DNA from: Pantoea sp. AS-PWVM4 | GTDB taxonomy: Bacteria > Pseudomonadota > Gammaproteobacteria > Enterobacterales > Enterobacteriaceae | Assembly (NCBI RefSeq): GCF_000468095.1 | Contig: NZ_ASZC01000015.1 | Span: forward strand, 1 to 64,000 | Direction of reading: 5' to 3' | Length of the DNA: 64,000 nucleotides | Shown here: piece by piece, positions 23,482 through 32,334 of the stretch | Numbering within the stretch: the stretch's first letter is position 1 | Layout of the letters: each line of letters begins with the position of its first letter | Made by a program: the position numbers and the translations under genes | The notes under the pieces: model-generated | Database searches by the model: none | Seen by the model: only the letters and a program-made list of their open reading frames with translations | Told to the model about the DNA's origin: nothing

Positions 23482-23497
23482 CAAAGGCAAACACAAC

Positions 23498-24073
23498 TTA
23501 AGTCTTCAGGAAATTCGCCAGAAGCTGATGGCCCTGCTCGCTGAGGATGCTTTCCGGGTGAAATTGCACCCCCTCGAGTGGCAGCGTTTTATGGCGGAAT
23601 CCCATGATCTCATCCGGTTCACCATCACGCAGGCTCCAGGCGGTAATTTCGAACTCTTCAGGGAGGGTCGCGCGCGCCACAATCAGCGAATGGTAACGGG
23701 TGACGTTGAGCGGATTATTTAACCCACGAAAGACACCGCTGTCGTTATGGCGAATCGCCGACGTTTTGCCGTGCATCACCTGACGCGCGCGTACCACCTG
23801 CGCGCCATACGCCTGGGCAATGGCCTGATGGCCGAGGCATACGCCAAGGATCGGTAAGCGGCCAGCAAAATGGCGGATCGCCGCCAGCGAGATGCCGGAC
23901 TGATCCGGAGTGCAGGGGCCAGGCGAAATCACCAGATGAGTGAGCGGTAGCGCCTCCATTTCGTCGAGGGTGATGGCATCGTTGCGCACCACCCTGACGT
24001 CAGCACCCAATTGGCAAAAGTATTGGTAGAGATTCCAGGTGAAGGAGTCGTAATTATCGATTAACAGCAGCAT
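23498..24073 (-). CDS. pabA: Aminodeoxychorismate synthase glutamine amidotransferase PabA
   Basis: A 191-residue class-I glutamine amidotransferase that supplies ammonia to PabB for 4-amino-4-deoxychorismate (folate pathway). The nucleophile Cys is in [11 protein letters not shown] (about residue 79) and the His-Glu pair in VQFHPESIL (about 168-170). Length matches E. coli (187). It lies downstream of fic on the same strand, an arrangement conserved in enterobacteria. Confidence 0.96.
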   Translation of the reverse strand: MLLLIDNYDSFTWNLYQYFCQLGADVRVVRNDAITLDEMEALPLTHLVISPGPCTPDQSGISLAAIRHFAGRLPILGVCLGHQAIAQAYGAQVVRARQVMHGKTSAIRHNDSGVFRGLNNPLNVTRYHSLIVARATLPEEFEITAWSLRDGEPDEIMGFRHKTLPLEGVQFHPESILSEQGHQLLANFLKT

Positions 24074-24114
24074 AGCGCCCTCAGGCAGGTCAAACCGCCG
24101 CTATTCTACGCATT

Positions 24115-24708
24115 TTAGCGGGCGGGGCTTACCACTTTTGCAAACTGCGCACTGAGCAGAGTTAAATCGCCACCTACCGCCTCGCGAATCGCCGCACGCC
24201 AGCTATCACGGTCCAGTTTATCCCACGTCAGCAGATAGCCTGCGTGCAACGCCAGTTGCTCGAAGAAGATGCGTTGTGCGCGGCCATTCCCGGCCCGGAA
24301 CGGATGCAGCACATAAATCTCGCAGTAGTAATGTGCCAGACGCCTGACAAATTCATCCTGCGCCAGATGGCTCAACCCGTCTTCATCCGCCAGCGCACTC
24401 ATCAGGTTGTTACCCTCTTTCTCGATGTAGGCGCAGTGACAATATGGCGTCTCGTCGCTCCAGATATCTACCGTGCGCAGCTCACCGGCCCAACTGTAGA
24501 GATCCTGAAACAGGGTGCGATGAATATGACACAGCCATGGCATCCCTCTGCGCTGCGGCCCCAACTCCAGGGTGGCAAGCCGTGCCGCGCTGAACGCCAG
24601 TTCGGCTTTACGCAATTGGGCGCTGTCGTGAATATCCAGGCGATTCTTCAGCACGCTGTCGTTATGCCACAGATAGGGATCGCGTACCGCCAGTGAGTTA
24701 TCCGCCAT
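24115..24708 (-). CDS. fic: Fic domain protein with degenerate active-site motif
   Basis: A 197-residue Fic/DOC protein. Fic enzymes usually AMPylate target proteins using HPFx(D/E)GNGRxxR. Here the motif at residues 135-146 reads HPFRAGNGRAQR: the catalytic His135 and GNGR are kept but the Mg2+-coordinating acid is Ala139, so ordinary AMP transfer is doubtful. From memory, E. coli K-12 Fic is also non-acidic at this site. It is preceded by yhfG (antitoxin FicA type) with an 11-bp overlap and followed by pabA. Confidence 0.93.
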   Translation of the reverse strand: MADNSLAVRDPYLWHNDSVLKNRLDIHDSAQLRKAELAFSAARLATLELGPQRRGMPWLCHIHRTLFQDLYSWAGELRTVDIWSDETPYCHCAYIEKEGNNLMSALADEDGLSHLAQDEFVRRLAHYYCEIYVLHPFRAGNGRAQRIFFEQLALHAGYLLTWDKLDRDSWRAAIREAVGGDLTLLSAQFAKVVSPAR

Positions 24709-24868
24709 ATTGCCTCCTTAACGAGGTCAGCCGTTCGTCGGCCTGTTCAGGCGTGATGGCCGGTTCGCTCAGCATATAGCCCGCCAGACGGCAGCTGGCC
24801 TGATAGCTGGCAGCACGGCGCTGTTGCCACAGCGTGGCTTTCTGTTTGTCGGTCAGTTTGCTGGTCAT
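24698..24868 (-). CDS. yhfG: YhfG family Fic-associated antitoxin-like peptide
   Basis: A 56-residue protein matching YhfG (FicA), the class-I antitoxin partner of Fic. Class-I inhibitors use (S/T)xxxE(G/N), in which the Glu blocks the ATP gamma-phosphate site. The corresponding segment here, residues 25-30, reads SCRLAG, with Ala29 where the inhibitory Glu is expected. The start MTSKLTDKQK at 24868 has a GGAG element upstream; the frame remains open to 24886. The stop overlaps the fic start by 11 bp. Confidence 0.85.
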   Translation of the reverse strand: MTSKLTDKQKATLWQQRRAASYQASCRLAGYMLSEPAITPEQADERLTSLRRQYGG

Positions 24869-24967
24869 AGAGCCTCCGGCAAGCAATATGCCCTAAGTAT
24901 AAGCAGCAAATATTCGCTTTGCCGGAGAGCGGCAGGAGGCGCCATCGCAAAATGGCGCGCAAAAAAA

Positions 24968-25540
24968 TCAGGGCAGAACTTTGGCGGAGAGGATAACGAT
25001 CGGTTTTGACGGCACATTCTGGTACGGACCCACATCTTTGGTCGGCACCTGAGAAATCTTATCGGCCACGTCCATTCCTTTCACAACTTTACCAAATACG
25101 GCATAGCCAAAATCACGCTGGCCGTGATCAAGGAAGGCGTTGTCGGTAACGTTAATAAAGAACTGGCTGGTTGCGCTGTCTTTCTCCGCAGTACGCGCCA
25201 TCGCGATGGTGCCGCGCAGGTTACGCAGGCCGTTATCTGCCTCGTTTTTGATTGGCGCGTTGGTTTGCTTCTGCTGCATATCCGTGGTGAAACCGCCACC
25301 CTGCACCATGAAGCCAGGGATCACGCGATGGAAAATGGTGTTGTTGTAGAAACCATTGTTGACGTAATCAACAAAGTTTTTCACCGACACCGGGGCTTTC
25401 TGGTTATTCAGTTCGAGTTCGATATTACCCGCAGAGGTGGTGAGCAGAACGTGAGTATCGCCTTTTGCCGCCAGGGCAGAAGCGGAAACAGATGAGAGCG
25501 CTAACAGGGCAACTGCCGCTGTCAAAGTACGTTTAAACAT
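24968..25540 (-). CDS. ppiA: Periplasmic cyclophilin-type peptidyl-prolyl isomerase PpiA
   Basis: A 190-residue exported cyclophilin. Residues 1-25 form a signal peptide ending SALAAKGD. The catalytic core has [15 protein letters not shown] (about residues 72-86) and the conserved [14 protein letters not shown] (about 126-139). A CpxR box lies 76-90 bp upstream and a CRP site further out, in line with Cpx and CRP control of E. coli ppiA. Confidence 0.96.
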   Translation of the reverse strand: MFKRTLTAAVALLALSSVSASALAAKGDTHVLLTTSAGNIELELNNQKAPVSVKNFVDYVNNGFYNNTIFHRVIPGFMVQGGGFTTDMQQKQTNAPIKNEADNGLRNLRGTIAMARTAEKDSATSQFFINVTDNAFLDHGQRDFGYAVFGKVVKGMDVADKISQVPTKDVGPYQNVPSKPIVILSAKVLP

Positions 25541-25615
25541 GAAAGATTCCTTACCATGAAGTGCAAGCTCAAAACGAGATTGATTGTAAAGAGCATGTAA
25601 TACAAGAGCCAGCGT

Positions 25616-25630
25616 TTTACCTATATTTAC
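25616..25630 (-). promoter_or_regulatory. CpxR box upstream of ppiA
   Basis: On the minus strand the sequence GTAAATATAGGTAAA is an exact GTAAA-N5-GTAAA CpxR recognition element, 76-90 bp upstream of the ppiA ATG. ppiA belongs to the Cpx envelope-stress regulon in E. coli. Confidence 0.75.
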
Positions 25631-25670
25631 GCGGCAGCGGCAAATGCCCGAAATTCGGCGCTACGCAATC

Positions 25671-25691
25671 ATTTGCGTGACGCAAATCACA
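25671..25691. promoter_or_regulatory. CRP site overlapping a 17-bp palindrome, ppiA-tsgA intergenic region
   Basis: CGTGA-CGCAAA-TCACA at 25676-25691 matches the CRP consensus TGTGA-N6-TCACA at 9 of 10 positions. It overlaps a perfect palindrome ATTTGCGTGACGCAAAT (25671-25687). It could serve the divergent ppiA and tsgA promoters. E. coli ppiA is known to respond to cAMP-CRP. Confidence 0.65.
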
Positions 25692-25803
25692 CTATTAGTG
25701 AAATCTAATATCCTTATTTCACTCTTTGTTTATTAAGATCACAGTTGCATTTACAATTCATGACACTTTTTGCCAACTTCGGTGCTCAAAACAGGTCCCC
25801 CAC

Positions 25804-26982
25804 ATGACAAACCGTAATCGTATTGGCCTTACCTGGATCAGCTTTTTCTCTTATGCGCTGACGGGCGCACTGGTGATTGTGACCGGGATGGTACTGGACA
25901 ATATTGCACAGTATTTCCAGCTGCCGATCTCGGAAATGAGTAACACCTTCACCTTTCTCAATACCGGTATTCTGGTCGCAGTATTCCTTAACGCTTGGCT
26001 GATGGTGATTGTGCCGTTAAAACGTCAGTTGATCTTTGGCTTCGTGCTGATGGTACTGGCGGTGTTTGGTCTGATGACCAGCCACAACCTGTCGGTGTTC
26101 TCACTGTGCATGTTTGTGCTTGGTGTGGTGAGCGGCATTACCATGTCGATCGGCACCTTCCTGATTACCCATCTGTACGATGGTCGCCAGCGCGGTTCAC
26201 GCCTGCTGTTTACTGATTCCTTCTTCAGCATGGCCGGTACGCTGTTCCCGATTATCGCTGGCATCCTGCTGGCGCGCGCCCTGCCGTGGTACTGGGTTTA
26301 CGCCTGCATTGGCGTTATTTATATCGCCATCTTTGTGCTGGCGCTGTGCGTTGAGTTCCCGGTTTTGAAAAACAACACCGAAACGCAGGCGGCGGAAAAA
26401 GAGAAATGGGGTATCGGCGTGCTGTTCCTGTCGATTGCCGCGCTGTGCTACATCCTCGGCCAACTGGGCTTCATCTCCTGGGTGCCGGAATACGCCACCA
26501 AAACCATGGGGATGGATATCGCTGCTGCCGGTCAGTTAGTTGGTAACTTCTGGACCGCCTATATGGTCGGCATGTGGGTGTTCAGCTTCCTGCTGCGCTT
26601 CTTCGATCTGCAACGTATCCTGATGGTACTGGCGGCGATTGCCACCGTGTTGATGTACTGGTTTGTCAGCACCAATGACGCCAATATGCTGCACTGGATC
26701 ATCATGACACTCGGCTTCAGCTCCAGCGCTATCTACACCACCATCATCACCCTGGGTTCACTGCAAACCAAAGCCTCATCACCGAAGCTGGTTAACTTTA
26801 TCCTGACTTGCGGTACCGTCGGCACCATGTTGACCTTTGTGGTCACTGGTCCGATTGTGGCGAAAGGCGGTGCGCATGCGGCACTGGCGACTGCTAACGG
26901 CTTATACGCTGTGGTGTTTGTGATGTGTGTACTGCTCGGCTTTGTCACTAAACATCGCCAGCACGGCCATATTACGCACTAA
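25804..26982 (+). CDS. tsgA: MFS transporter TsgA
   Basis: A 392-residue major facilitator with twelve predicted membrane segments, one residue shorter than E. coli TsgA. TsgA has been linked to tellurite/selenite response, but its substrate is not established. The ATG at 25804 gives the family start [20 protein letters not shown]; an upstream in-frame extension to 25726 is not family sequence. It is convergent with codA. Confidence 0.93.
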   Translation: MTNRNRIGLTWISFFSYALTGALVIVTGMVLDNIAQYFQLPISEMSNTFTFLNTGILVAVFLNAWLMVIVPLKRQLIFGFVLMVLAVFGLMTSHNLSVFSLCMFVLGVVSGITMSIGTFLITHLYDGRQRGSRLLFTDSFFSMAGTLFPIIAGILLARALPWYWVYACIGVIYIAIFVLALCVEFPVLKNNTETQAAEKEKWGIGVLFLSIAALCYILGQLGFISWVPEYATKTMGMDIAAAGQLVGNFWTAYMVGMWVFSFLLRFFDLQRILMVLAAIATVLMYWFVSTNDANMLHWIIMTLGFSSSAIYTTIITLGSLQTKASSPKLVNFILTCGTVGTMLTFVVTGPIVAKGGAHAALATANGLYAVVFVMCVLLGFVTKHRQHGHITH

Positions 26983-26989
26983 CCTGCGC

Positions 26990-27009
26990 GGGCGGACGTC
27001 AGTCCGCCC
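26990..27009. terminator. Hairpin between convergent tsgA and codA
   Basis: GGGCGGAC and GTCCGCCC form a perfect 8-bp stem with a 4-nt loop between the two stop codons. There is no T tract on either strand, so it is terminator-like rather than a canonical intrinsic terminator. Confidence 0.5.
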
Positions 27010-27015
27010 TGCAAC

Positions 27016-28299
27016 TCAACGCCGAAAGGTTACCGCTTCCGTTTCCCCCAGATAGATCTCACTGCTTGCAGGCTCCGTTGCTGCCACCAGCTCGCCTTTA
27101 CGCAACGAATAACGCACCGGCACCTGACGTCGCACCGCATCAAATCCGCTTTCGGCTGGCAGGATAATCAGGCTGGCATCATTACCCGGCTCCAGGCCAT
27201 AACCGCTAAGTTGCATGGTTTTGGCGCTGTTGGTGGTGATTAGCTGCAACCCCGCATCAATCTGTTCATAACCCATCAACTGGCAGACATGCAGCCCCAT
27301 ATGCAGCACCTGCAACATGCTGGCGGTACCGAGCGGATACCAGGGATCAAACACATCGTCGTGACCAAAACAGACGTTGATATTCGCCTCCAGCAACTCC
27401 TTAACCCGGGTAATGCCGCGCCGTTTGGGGTAGCTGTCAAAACGGCCCTGCAAATGAATATTCACCAACGGGTTGGCGACAAAGTTGATACCGGACAGGC
27501 GCAGCAGACGGAACAGACGTGAGGTATAGGCATTGTTGTAGGAATGCATCGCCGTGGTATGACTGGCGGTCACTCTGCCCCCCATGCCATCGCGATGAGC
27601 CAGTGCCGCGACGGTTTCTACAAAACGCGACTGCTCATCATCGATTTCATCGCAATGCACATCCACCAGCCGGTCGTAGCGATTCGCCAGCGCAAAGGCC
27701 TTGTGTAATGACTCAACGCCATACTCACGGGTAAATTCGTAATGGGGGATCGCTCCCACCACGTCTGCGCCGAGGCGCAGTGCCTCTTCCAGCAGGGCTT
27801 CGCCATTGGGATAAGAGAGAATACCTTCCTGCGGAAAGGCGACTATCTGGATATCAATCCACGCCGCCATCTCCGCTTTCACTTCCAGCATGGCTTGCAG
27901 CGCGGTCAGCGTCGGGTCCGAAACATCCACATGGGTACGCACATGCTGGATACCGTTAGCGATTTGCCATTTCAACGTCTGCTTTGCACGCTGCTTCACG
28001 TCATCATGACTCAGCAGAGCCTTACGCTCGGCCCAGCGTTCAATGCCTTCGAACAGCGTGCCGGATTGATTCCACGCCGGTTCACCCGCGGTTTGCGTGG
28101 TATCGAGATGGATATGCGGTTCAATAAAGGGGGCGCTCGCCAGGCCGCCTTCGGCATCGAGTACACCTTCCTGGGCGCTGCACTCGGCCGATTGTGGGAC
28201 AATACGGGAAATTTTCCCCTGCCCGATTTCGATTTGCCACAACCCCTGCTGGCCGGGTAAACGCAGATTGTTGATCCATTGCAGCGACGTCTTAGCCAT
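27016..28299 (-). CDS. codA: Cytosine deaminase CodA
   Basis: A 427-residue amidohydrolase nearly colinear with E. coli CodA. The metal ligands appear in [13 protein letters not shown] (about residues 60-72), [12 protein letters not shown] (about 211-222) and [11 protein letters not shown] (about 311-321). It converts cytosine to uracil for pyrimidine salvage. The partner permease gene codB is not adjacent, unlike the E. coli codBA operon. It lies between tsgA and nirB and shares a 214-bp divergent promoter region with nirB. No PurR box was recognised. Confidence 0.95.
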   Translation of the reverse strand: MAKTSLQWINNLRLPGQQGLWQIEIGQGKISRIVPQSAECSAQEGVLDAEGGLASAPFIEPHIHLDTTQTAGEPAWNQSGTLFEGIERWAERKALLSHDDVKQRAKQTLKWQIANGIQHVRTHVDVSDPTLTALQAMLEVKAEMAAWIDIQIVAFPQEGILSYPNGEALLEEALRLGADVVGAIPHYEFTREYGVESLHKAFALANRYDRLVDVHCDEIDDEQSRFVETVAALAHRDGMGGRVTASHTTAMHSYNNAYTSRLFRLLRLSGINFVANPLVNIHLQGRFDSYPKRRGITRVKELLEANINVCFGHDDVFDPWYPLGTASMLQVLHMGLHVCQLMGYEQIDAGLQLITTNSAKTMQLSGYGLEPGNDASLIILPAESGFDAVRRQVPVRYSLRKGELVAATEPASSEIYLGETEAVTFRR

Positions 28300-28413
28300 G
28301 CCCTTCTCCTGTAGAAACGCGACATCTTAAAATAGCGTCAATACCTGTCCCTTGCACATCCCCTGGCCGCACGATTTACCGCCCAGAGGCGAATGTTTTT
28401 AATATCAGCAACA

Positions 28414-28429
28414 TACCTCTAAATGAGTA
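28414..28429 (+). promoter_or_regulatory. NarL/NarP 7-2-7 binding site upstream of nirB
   Basis: TACCTCT-AA-ATGAGTA is an inverted heptamer pair with 2-bp spacing, the NarL/NarP recognition form. Its centre is 28 bp upstream of the FNR site centre, exactly the spacing of the E. coli nirB promoter (-69.5 and -41.5). Confidence 0.82.
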
Positions 28430-28442
28430 TATAAAGGGGTAT

Positions 28443-28456
28443 TTGATATGCATCAA
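28443..28456 (+). promoter_or_regulatory. FNR site of the nirB promoter
   Basis: TTGATATGCATCAA is a perfect FNR palindrome (TTGAT-N4-ATCAA). Placing it at -41.5 predicts a start at about 28491 and a -10 element TAAGGT at 28478-28483, the hexamer I recall for the E. coli promoter. This makes nirBDC-cysG an anaerobic, nitrate/nitrite-induced operon. Confidence 0.88.
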
Positions 28457-28513
28457 TAACCCCATTCTTGTAACGGCTAAGGTAGCCGCATACACCTTCG
28501 TTTTGGGGAAAAT

Positions 28514-31054
28514 ATGAGCAAACATCAGGTCGTCATTATTGGCAACGGCATGGTCGGTCACCGCTACATAGAAGAATTAATTGATAAGGCAGAACCCAGT
28601 CAATTTGCCATCACCGTTTTTTGTGAAGAACCGAGGGTCGCCTATGATCGCGTCCACTTGTCCGCTTATTTCACCCACCACAGCGCGCAAGCGCTTTCGC
28701 TGGTCAGTGCAGGCTACTACGAAAAACATCAGATCAACCTGCTGCTGGGTGAGCGCGCGATTGCTGTTGACCGCGACAAGCAACGGATTCATTCCAGTAC
28801 TGGCCGTGTTGTGCCCTATGACACGCTGATCTTCGCTACCGGCTCTTACCCGTGGATCCCCCCGATTCAGGGAGCGGATGGCAGCGACTGCTTTGTTTAT
28901 CGCACCATCGAAGACCTCGATGCCATTGCAGCCTGTGCACAGCGCAGTCAACGCGGGGCCGTGATTGGCGGTGGCCTGCTCGGACTGGAGGCCGCTGGCG
29001 CATTACAAACTCTCGGTATTGAAACCCATGTGATCGAATTCGCGCCAGTGCTGATGGCAGAACAGCTCGATCGTCAGGGTGGCGAACAGTTGCGCCGTAA
29101 GATTGAGCAGATGGGCGTACAGGTGCACACCGGTAAGAATACGCACGAAATTGTCCACCACAGCCACGGGGGTAAAACGCTGCACTTCAAGGATAACAGC
29201 GCGCTGGACGTCGATTTTATTGTGTTCTCCACCGGTATTCGCGCGCAGGACCAACTGGCGAAGCACTGTGGCCTGCCACTCGGCCCACGCGGCGGTATCG
29301 CCATTGATGATCGTTGTCAGACCCACGATCCGGCCATCTTTGCCATCGGCGAATGCGCGGCATGGCAGAATCAGGTATTTGGCCTGGTGGCACCGGGCTA
29401 CAAAATGGCCCAGGTAGCCAGCGATACCTTGCTGGGCCGCGACAATGCCTTCACCGGTGCCGATATGAGCGCCAAACTCAAGTTGTTGGGTGTAGATGTC
29501 GGCGGCATTGGCGATGCGCATGGCCGCACGCCAGGCGCACGCAGCTATGTCTGGCTCGACGAACAACAATCCATCTACAAGCGCCTGATCGTCAGCGAAG
29601 ATAATCAAACCCTGCTCGGCGCGGTGCTGGTGGGTGACACCAGCGACTACGGCAACCTGCTGCAACTGGCGCTGAATAAAATCCCCTTGCCAGCGCGCCC
29701 TGAGTTGCTAATCCTGCCCGCAGGCAGCGGTGAAAAACCGGCCATTGGGGTCGATACGCTGCCGGATAGCGCACAGATTTGCTCCTGCTTCGACGTCAGC
29801 AAAGGCGATATTGTCAGCGCCGTGAAAAAGGGCTGTCACACCGTGGCAGCACTCAAGGCAGAAACCCGTGCAGGAACCGGTTGCGGTGGCTGCCTTCCAC
29901 TGATCACCCAGGTGTTGAATGCCGAGCTGAGCCGTCAGGGCATCGAGGTGAAAAACCATCTGTGCGCTCACTTCCCTTACTCACGCCAGGAGTTGTACCA
30001 CCTGATCCGCGTGGAAGAGATAACCTCGTTCGACGCGCTACTGGCGAAGTACGGGCAGGGTTATGGTTGTGAAGTGTGTAAACCCACCATCGGTTCGTTG
30101 CTGGCCTCCTGCTGGAATGAGCACATCCTTCAGCCACAACTGACCCCCTTGCAGGACAGCAACGATCTGTTTCTCGGCAATATCCAGAAAGACGGTACCT
30201 ACTCAGTGATCCCGCGCTCACCCGGCGGGGAAATCAGCCCGGATGGGTTGATGGCAATTGGCCAGGTGGCGCGTCAGTACCATCTCTACACCAAAATCAC
30301 CGGCTCACAGCGTATTGGCCTGTTCGGCGCACAGCGCGACGATCTTCCCGCTATCTGGACACAGCTGATCGCCGCAGGCTTTGAAACCGGGCAAGCCTAC
30401 GCTAAAGCGTTACGTATGGCGAAAACCTGCGTTGGCAGCACCTGGTGCCGCTACGGTGTCGGTGACAGCCTTGGCTTCGGCATCGAACTGGAAAACCGCT
30501 ACAAAGGCATCCGTACCCCACACAAAATGAAGTTTGGCGTCTCCGGTTGCACACGCGAATGCGCTGAAGCTCAGGGCAAAGACGTTGGTGTGATCGCCAC
30601 TGAAAAAGGCTGGAACCTGTATGTCTGCGGCAACGGCGGCATGAAACCACGCCATGCCGACCTGCTGGCCGCTGACCTCGATCGTGACACGCTGCTGCAT
30701 TATCTGGACCGTTTTATGATGTTCTACATCCGCACCGCTGACCGCCTGCAACGTACCTCGGTCTGGCTGGAAAATATGGAAGGCGGCATTGATTATCTGC
30801 GCAGCGTCATCGTCGATGACAAGCTCGCCCTGAACAGCCAACTGGAGAGCGAAATTACGCGTCTGCGCAGCCTGGTGGAATGCGAATGGGCCGCAACAGT
30901 CAGGGATGCGAAGCCGCAGGCGCACTTCGCCACCTTTATCAACAGCAGCCAACGCGATCCGTTGATACAGAATATCAACCAGCGCGATCAACATCGCCCG
31001 GCGCGCCCTGCCGAACGCATTGCCGTTAACCTGATTGAGGAGGCCGACCTGTGA
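28514..31054 (+). CDS. nirB: NADH-dependent nitrite reductase large subunit NirB
   Basis: An 846-residue cytosolic enzyme reducing nitrite to ammonium. In order: an FAD/NADH pyridine-nucleotide oxidoreductase region (residues 1-400; VVIIGNGMVGHRYIEEL), a BFD-like [2Fe-2S] domain (about 420-470; CSCFD and GTGCGGC), and sulfite/nitrite reductase domains with siroheme-[4Fe-4S] ligands CVGSTWC and CTREC (about 638-680). A four-base GTGA overlap couples it to nirD. Confidence 0.97.
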   Translation: MSKHQVVIIGNGMVGHRYIEELIDKAEPSQFAITVFCEEPRVAYDRVHLSAYFTHHSAQALSLVSAGYYEKHQINLLLGERAIAVDRDKQRIHSSTGRVVPYDTLIFATGSYPWIPPIQGADGSDCFVYRTIEDLDAIAACAQRSQRGAVIGGGLLGLEAAGALQTLGIETHVIEFAPVLMAEQLDRQGGEQLRRKIEQMGVQVHTGKNTHEIVHHSHGGKTLHFKDNSALDVDFIVFSTGIRAQDQLAKHCGLPLGPRGGIAIDDRCQTHDPAIFAIGECAAWQNQVFGLVAPGYKMAQVASDTLLGRDNAFTGADMSAKLKLLGVDVGGIGDAHGRTPGARSYVWLDEQQSIYKRLIVSEDNQTLLGAVLVGDTSDYGNLLQLALNKIPLPARPELLILPAGSGEKPAIGVDTLPDSAQICSCFDVSKGDIVSAVKKGCHTVAALKAETRAGTGCGGCLPLITQVLNAELSRQGIEVKNHLCAHFPYSRQELYHLIRVEEITSFDALLAKYGQGYGCEVCKPTIGSLLASCWNEHILQPQLTPLQDSNDLFLGNIQKDGTYSVIPRSPGGEISPDGLMAIGQVARQYHLYTKITGSQRIGLFGAQRDDLPAIWTQLIAAGFETGQAYAKALRMAKTCVGSTWCRYGVGDSLGFGIELENRYKGIRTPHKMKFGVSGCTRECAEAQGKDVGVIATEKGWNLYVCGNGGMKPRHADLLAADLDRDTLLHYLDRFMMFYIRTADRLQRTSVWLENMEGGIDYLRSVIVDDKLALNSQLESEITRLRSLVECEWAATVRDAKPQAHFATFINSSQRDPLIQNINQRDQHRPARPAERIAVNLIEEADL

Positions 31055-31377
31055 GCCAGTGGCATGCCGTATGTGAACTTAACCAAATTCTGCCCGCCAC
31101 TGGCGTATGCGCACTGGTGCGAGGGCAACAAATCGCCATTTTCCGTCCCCACGATGATGAGCAACTGTTTGCCCTGAGCAACATCGATCCCTTTGCCGCA
31201 GCCAGCGTATTGTCGCGCGGCATCATTGCTGAGCATCAGCAGACGCTATGGGTTGCCAGCCCGCTGAAAAAACAACGTTTTCGCCTGAGCGACGGGTTGT
31301 GTCTTGAGGATGAAGCGCGATCAGTAGCGAGCTATCCGGTGCGCGTCAGTCAAGGCCGGGTTGAAATCTGCGTCTGA
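31051..31377 (+). CDS. nirD: Nitrite reductase small subunit NirD
   Basis: A 108-residue Rieske-fold subunit. As in other NirD proteins the Rieske cluster ligands (CxH pairs) are absent: the corresponding loop reads FALSNIDPFAAAS. It starts with GTG at 31051, overlapping the nirB stop, with a GAGGAGG ribosome-binding site inside nirB. It is required for NADH-nitrite reductase activity. Confidence 0.95.
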   Translation: MSQWHAVCELNQILPATGVCALVRGQQIAIFRPHDDEQLFALSNIDPFAAASVLSRGIIAEHQQTLWVASPLKKQRFRLSDGLCLEDEARSVASYPVRVSQGRVEICV

Positions 31378-31407
31378 AAAAATTCTTTTACTTTCTGAGA
31401 CATGACT

Positions 31408-32211
31408 ATGTTTACTGACACCCTGGAAAAATGCGCCGCCAATGCGGCGCGCATTGCGCGCACCACCCAACACCATCCACTGGCCTTCTGGATCAGTTCA
31501 GCAATGGCAGGTGCCTACGTCGGGCTGGCGATTATCCTGATCTTCACCCTGGGCAATCTCGCCGATCCGGCCTGGCGACCACTGATTATGGGGGCGACCT
31601 TTGGCCTGGCATTGACGCTGGTCATCATTGCCGGTTCGGAATTGTTTACCGGTCACACCATGTTCCTCACCATTGGCGTCAAAGCAGGCAGCATTCGCGC
31701 CGGTCAGATGTGGTGTATTCTGCCGCAAACCTGGCTCGGCAATCTGATCGGTTCTGTGGCCGTAGCGTTGATGTATTACTACGCGGCGGGCGCGCTGTTG
31801 CCCAATGCGGGTTCATTGATCCACAGCGCGGCTCTGGCGAAAACCACGCAAACCGCCAGCGCATTGTTCTTTAAGGGGGCGTTGTGTAACTGGCTGGTTT
31901 GTCTCGCGATCTGGATGGCAGTTCGCACCGAGGGGACGGCAAAGTTCCTCGCTATCTGGTGGTGTCTGCTGGCCTTTATCGCCTCTGGCTATGAACACTC
32001 TGTCGCGAATATGACGCTCTTTGCGTTGTCCTGGTTTGGTCAGCATAATGCCGACCTGACTTTAGCGGGTATCGGTCACAACCTGTTGTGGGTAACGCTG
32101 GGTAATATGTTCTCCGGCATGGTGCTGATGGGGCTTGGTTACTGGTACGCCACGCCGCAGGCACAACGACCACGGGCAGCATCCCAGACCAGTGAACTGA
32201 AATCCGCATAA
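31408..32211 (+). CDS. nirC: Nitrite transporter NirC
   Basis: A 267-residue formate/nitrite transporter (FNT) family channel with six membrane segments and conserved FNT features such as SSAMAGAYVGL, GSELFTGHTMF and FKGALCNWLVCLA. It moves nitrite across the inner membrane. Two ATGs (31402 and 31408) are possible; the second has a GAG element eight bases upstream and matches E. coli. It follows nirD by 30 bp and precedes cysG across a REP pair. Confidence 0.95.
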   Translation: MFTDTLEKCAANAARIARTTQHHPLAFWISSAMAGAYVGLAIILIFTLGNLADPAWRPLIMGATFGLALTLVIIAGSELFTGHTMFLTIGVKAGSIRAGQMWCILPQTWLGNLIGSVAVALMYYYAAGALLPNAGSLIHSAALAKTTQTASALFFKGALCNWLVCLAIWMAVRTEGTAKFLAIWWCLLAFIASGYEHSVANMTLFALSWFGQHNADLTLAGIGHNLLWVTLGNMFSGMVLMGLGYWYATPQAQRPRAASQTSELKSA

Positions 32212-32229
32212 TATTTTTCACACCAATGT

Positions 32230-32305
32230 CCGTAGCGGCGCGATTTAGCGCGCGTTTTTTTCCAGCAAAGCACACGGAATTGCGCGATAAATCGCGCCGC
32301 TACGG
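32230..32305. repeat. REP pair (inverted) between nirC and cysG
   Basis: The left copy (from 32230) reads CCGTAGCGGCGCGATTTAG. The right copy (to 32305) is the inverted partner, ending CGCGCCGCTACGG on the plus strand. The separating loop includes a run of seven Ts. Here the pair lies inside an operon, between same-strand genes, so it may tune nirBDC versus cysG transcript levels by stabilising upstream mRNA; this is inference. Confidence 0.85.
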
Positions 32306-32334
32306 ATCACAGCAACACTCTTTTAGGATGAGCT

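Noticed and set aside
24940..24967. Hairpin plus A-run downstream of ppiA as a terminator
   Set aside because: The stem GCGCCAT/ATGGCGC is real, but the homopolymer lies on the wrong side for ppiA and no plus-strand gene ends there.
28300..28413. PurR or Nac operator upstream of codA
   Set aside because: No sequence close enough to the PurR palindrome was found; the AT-rich stretches are not specific.
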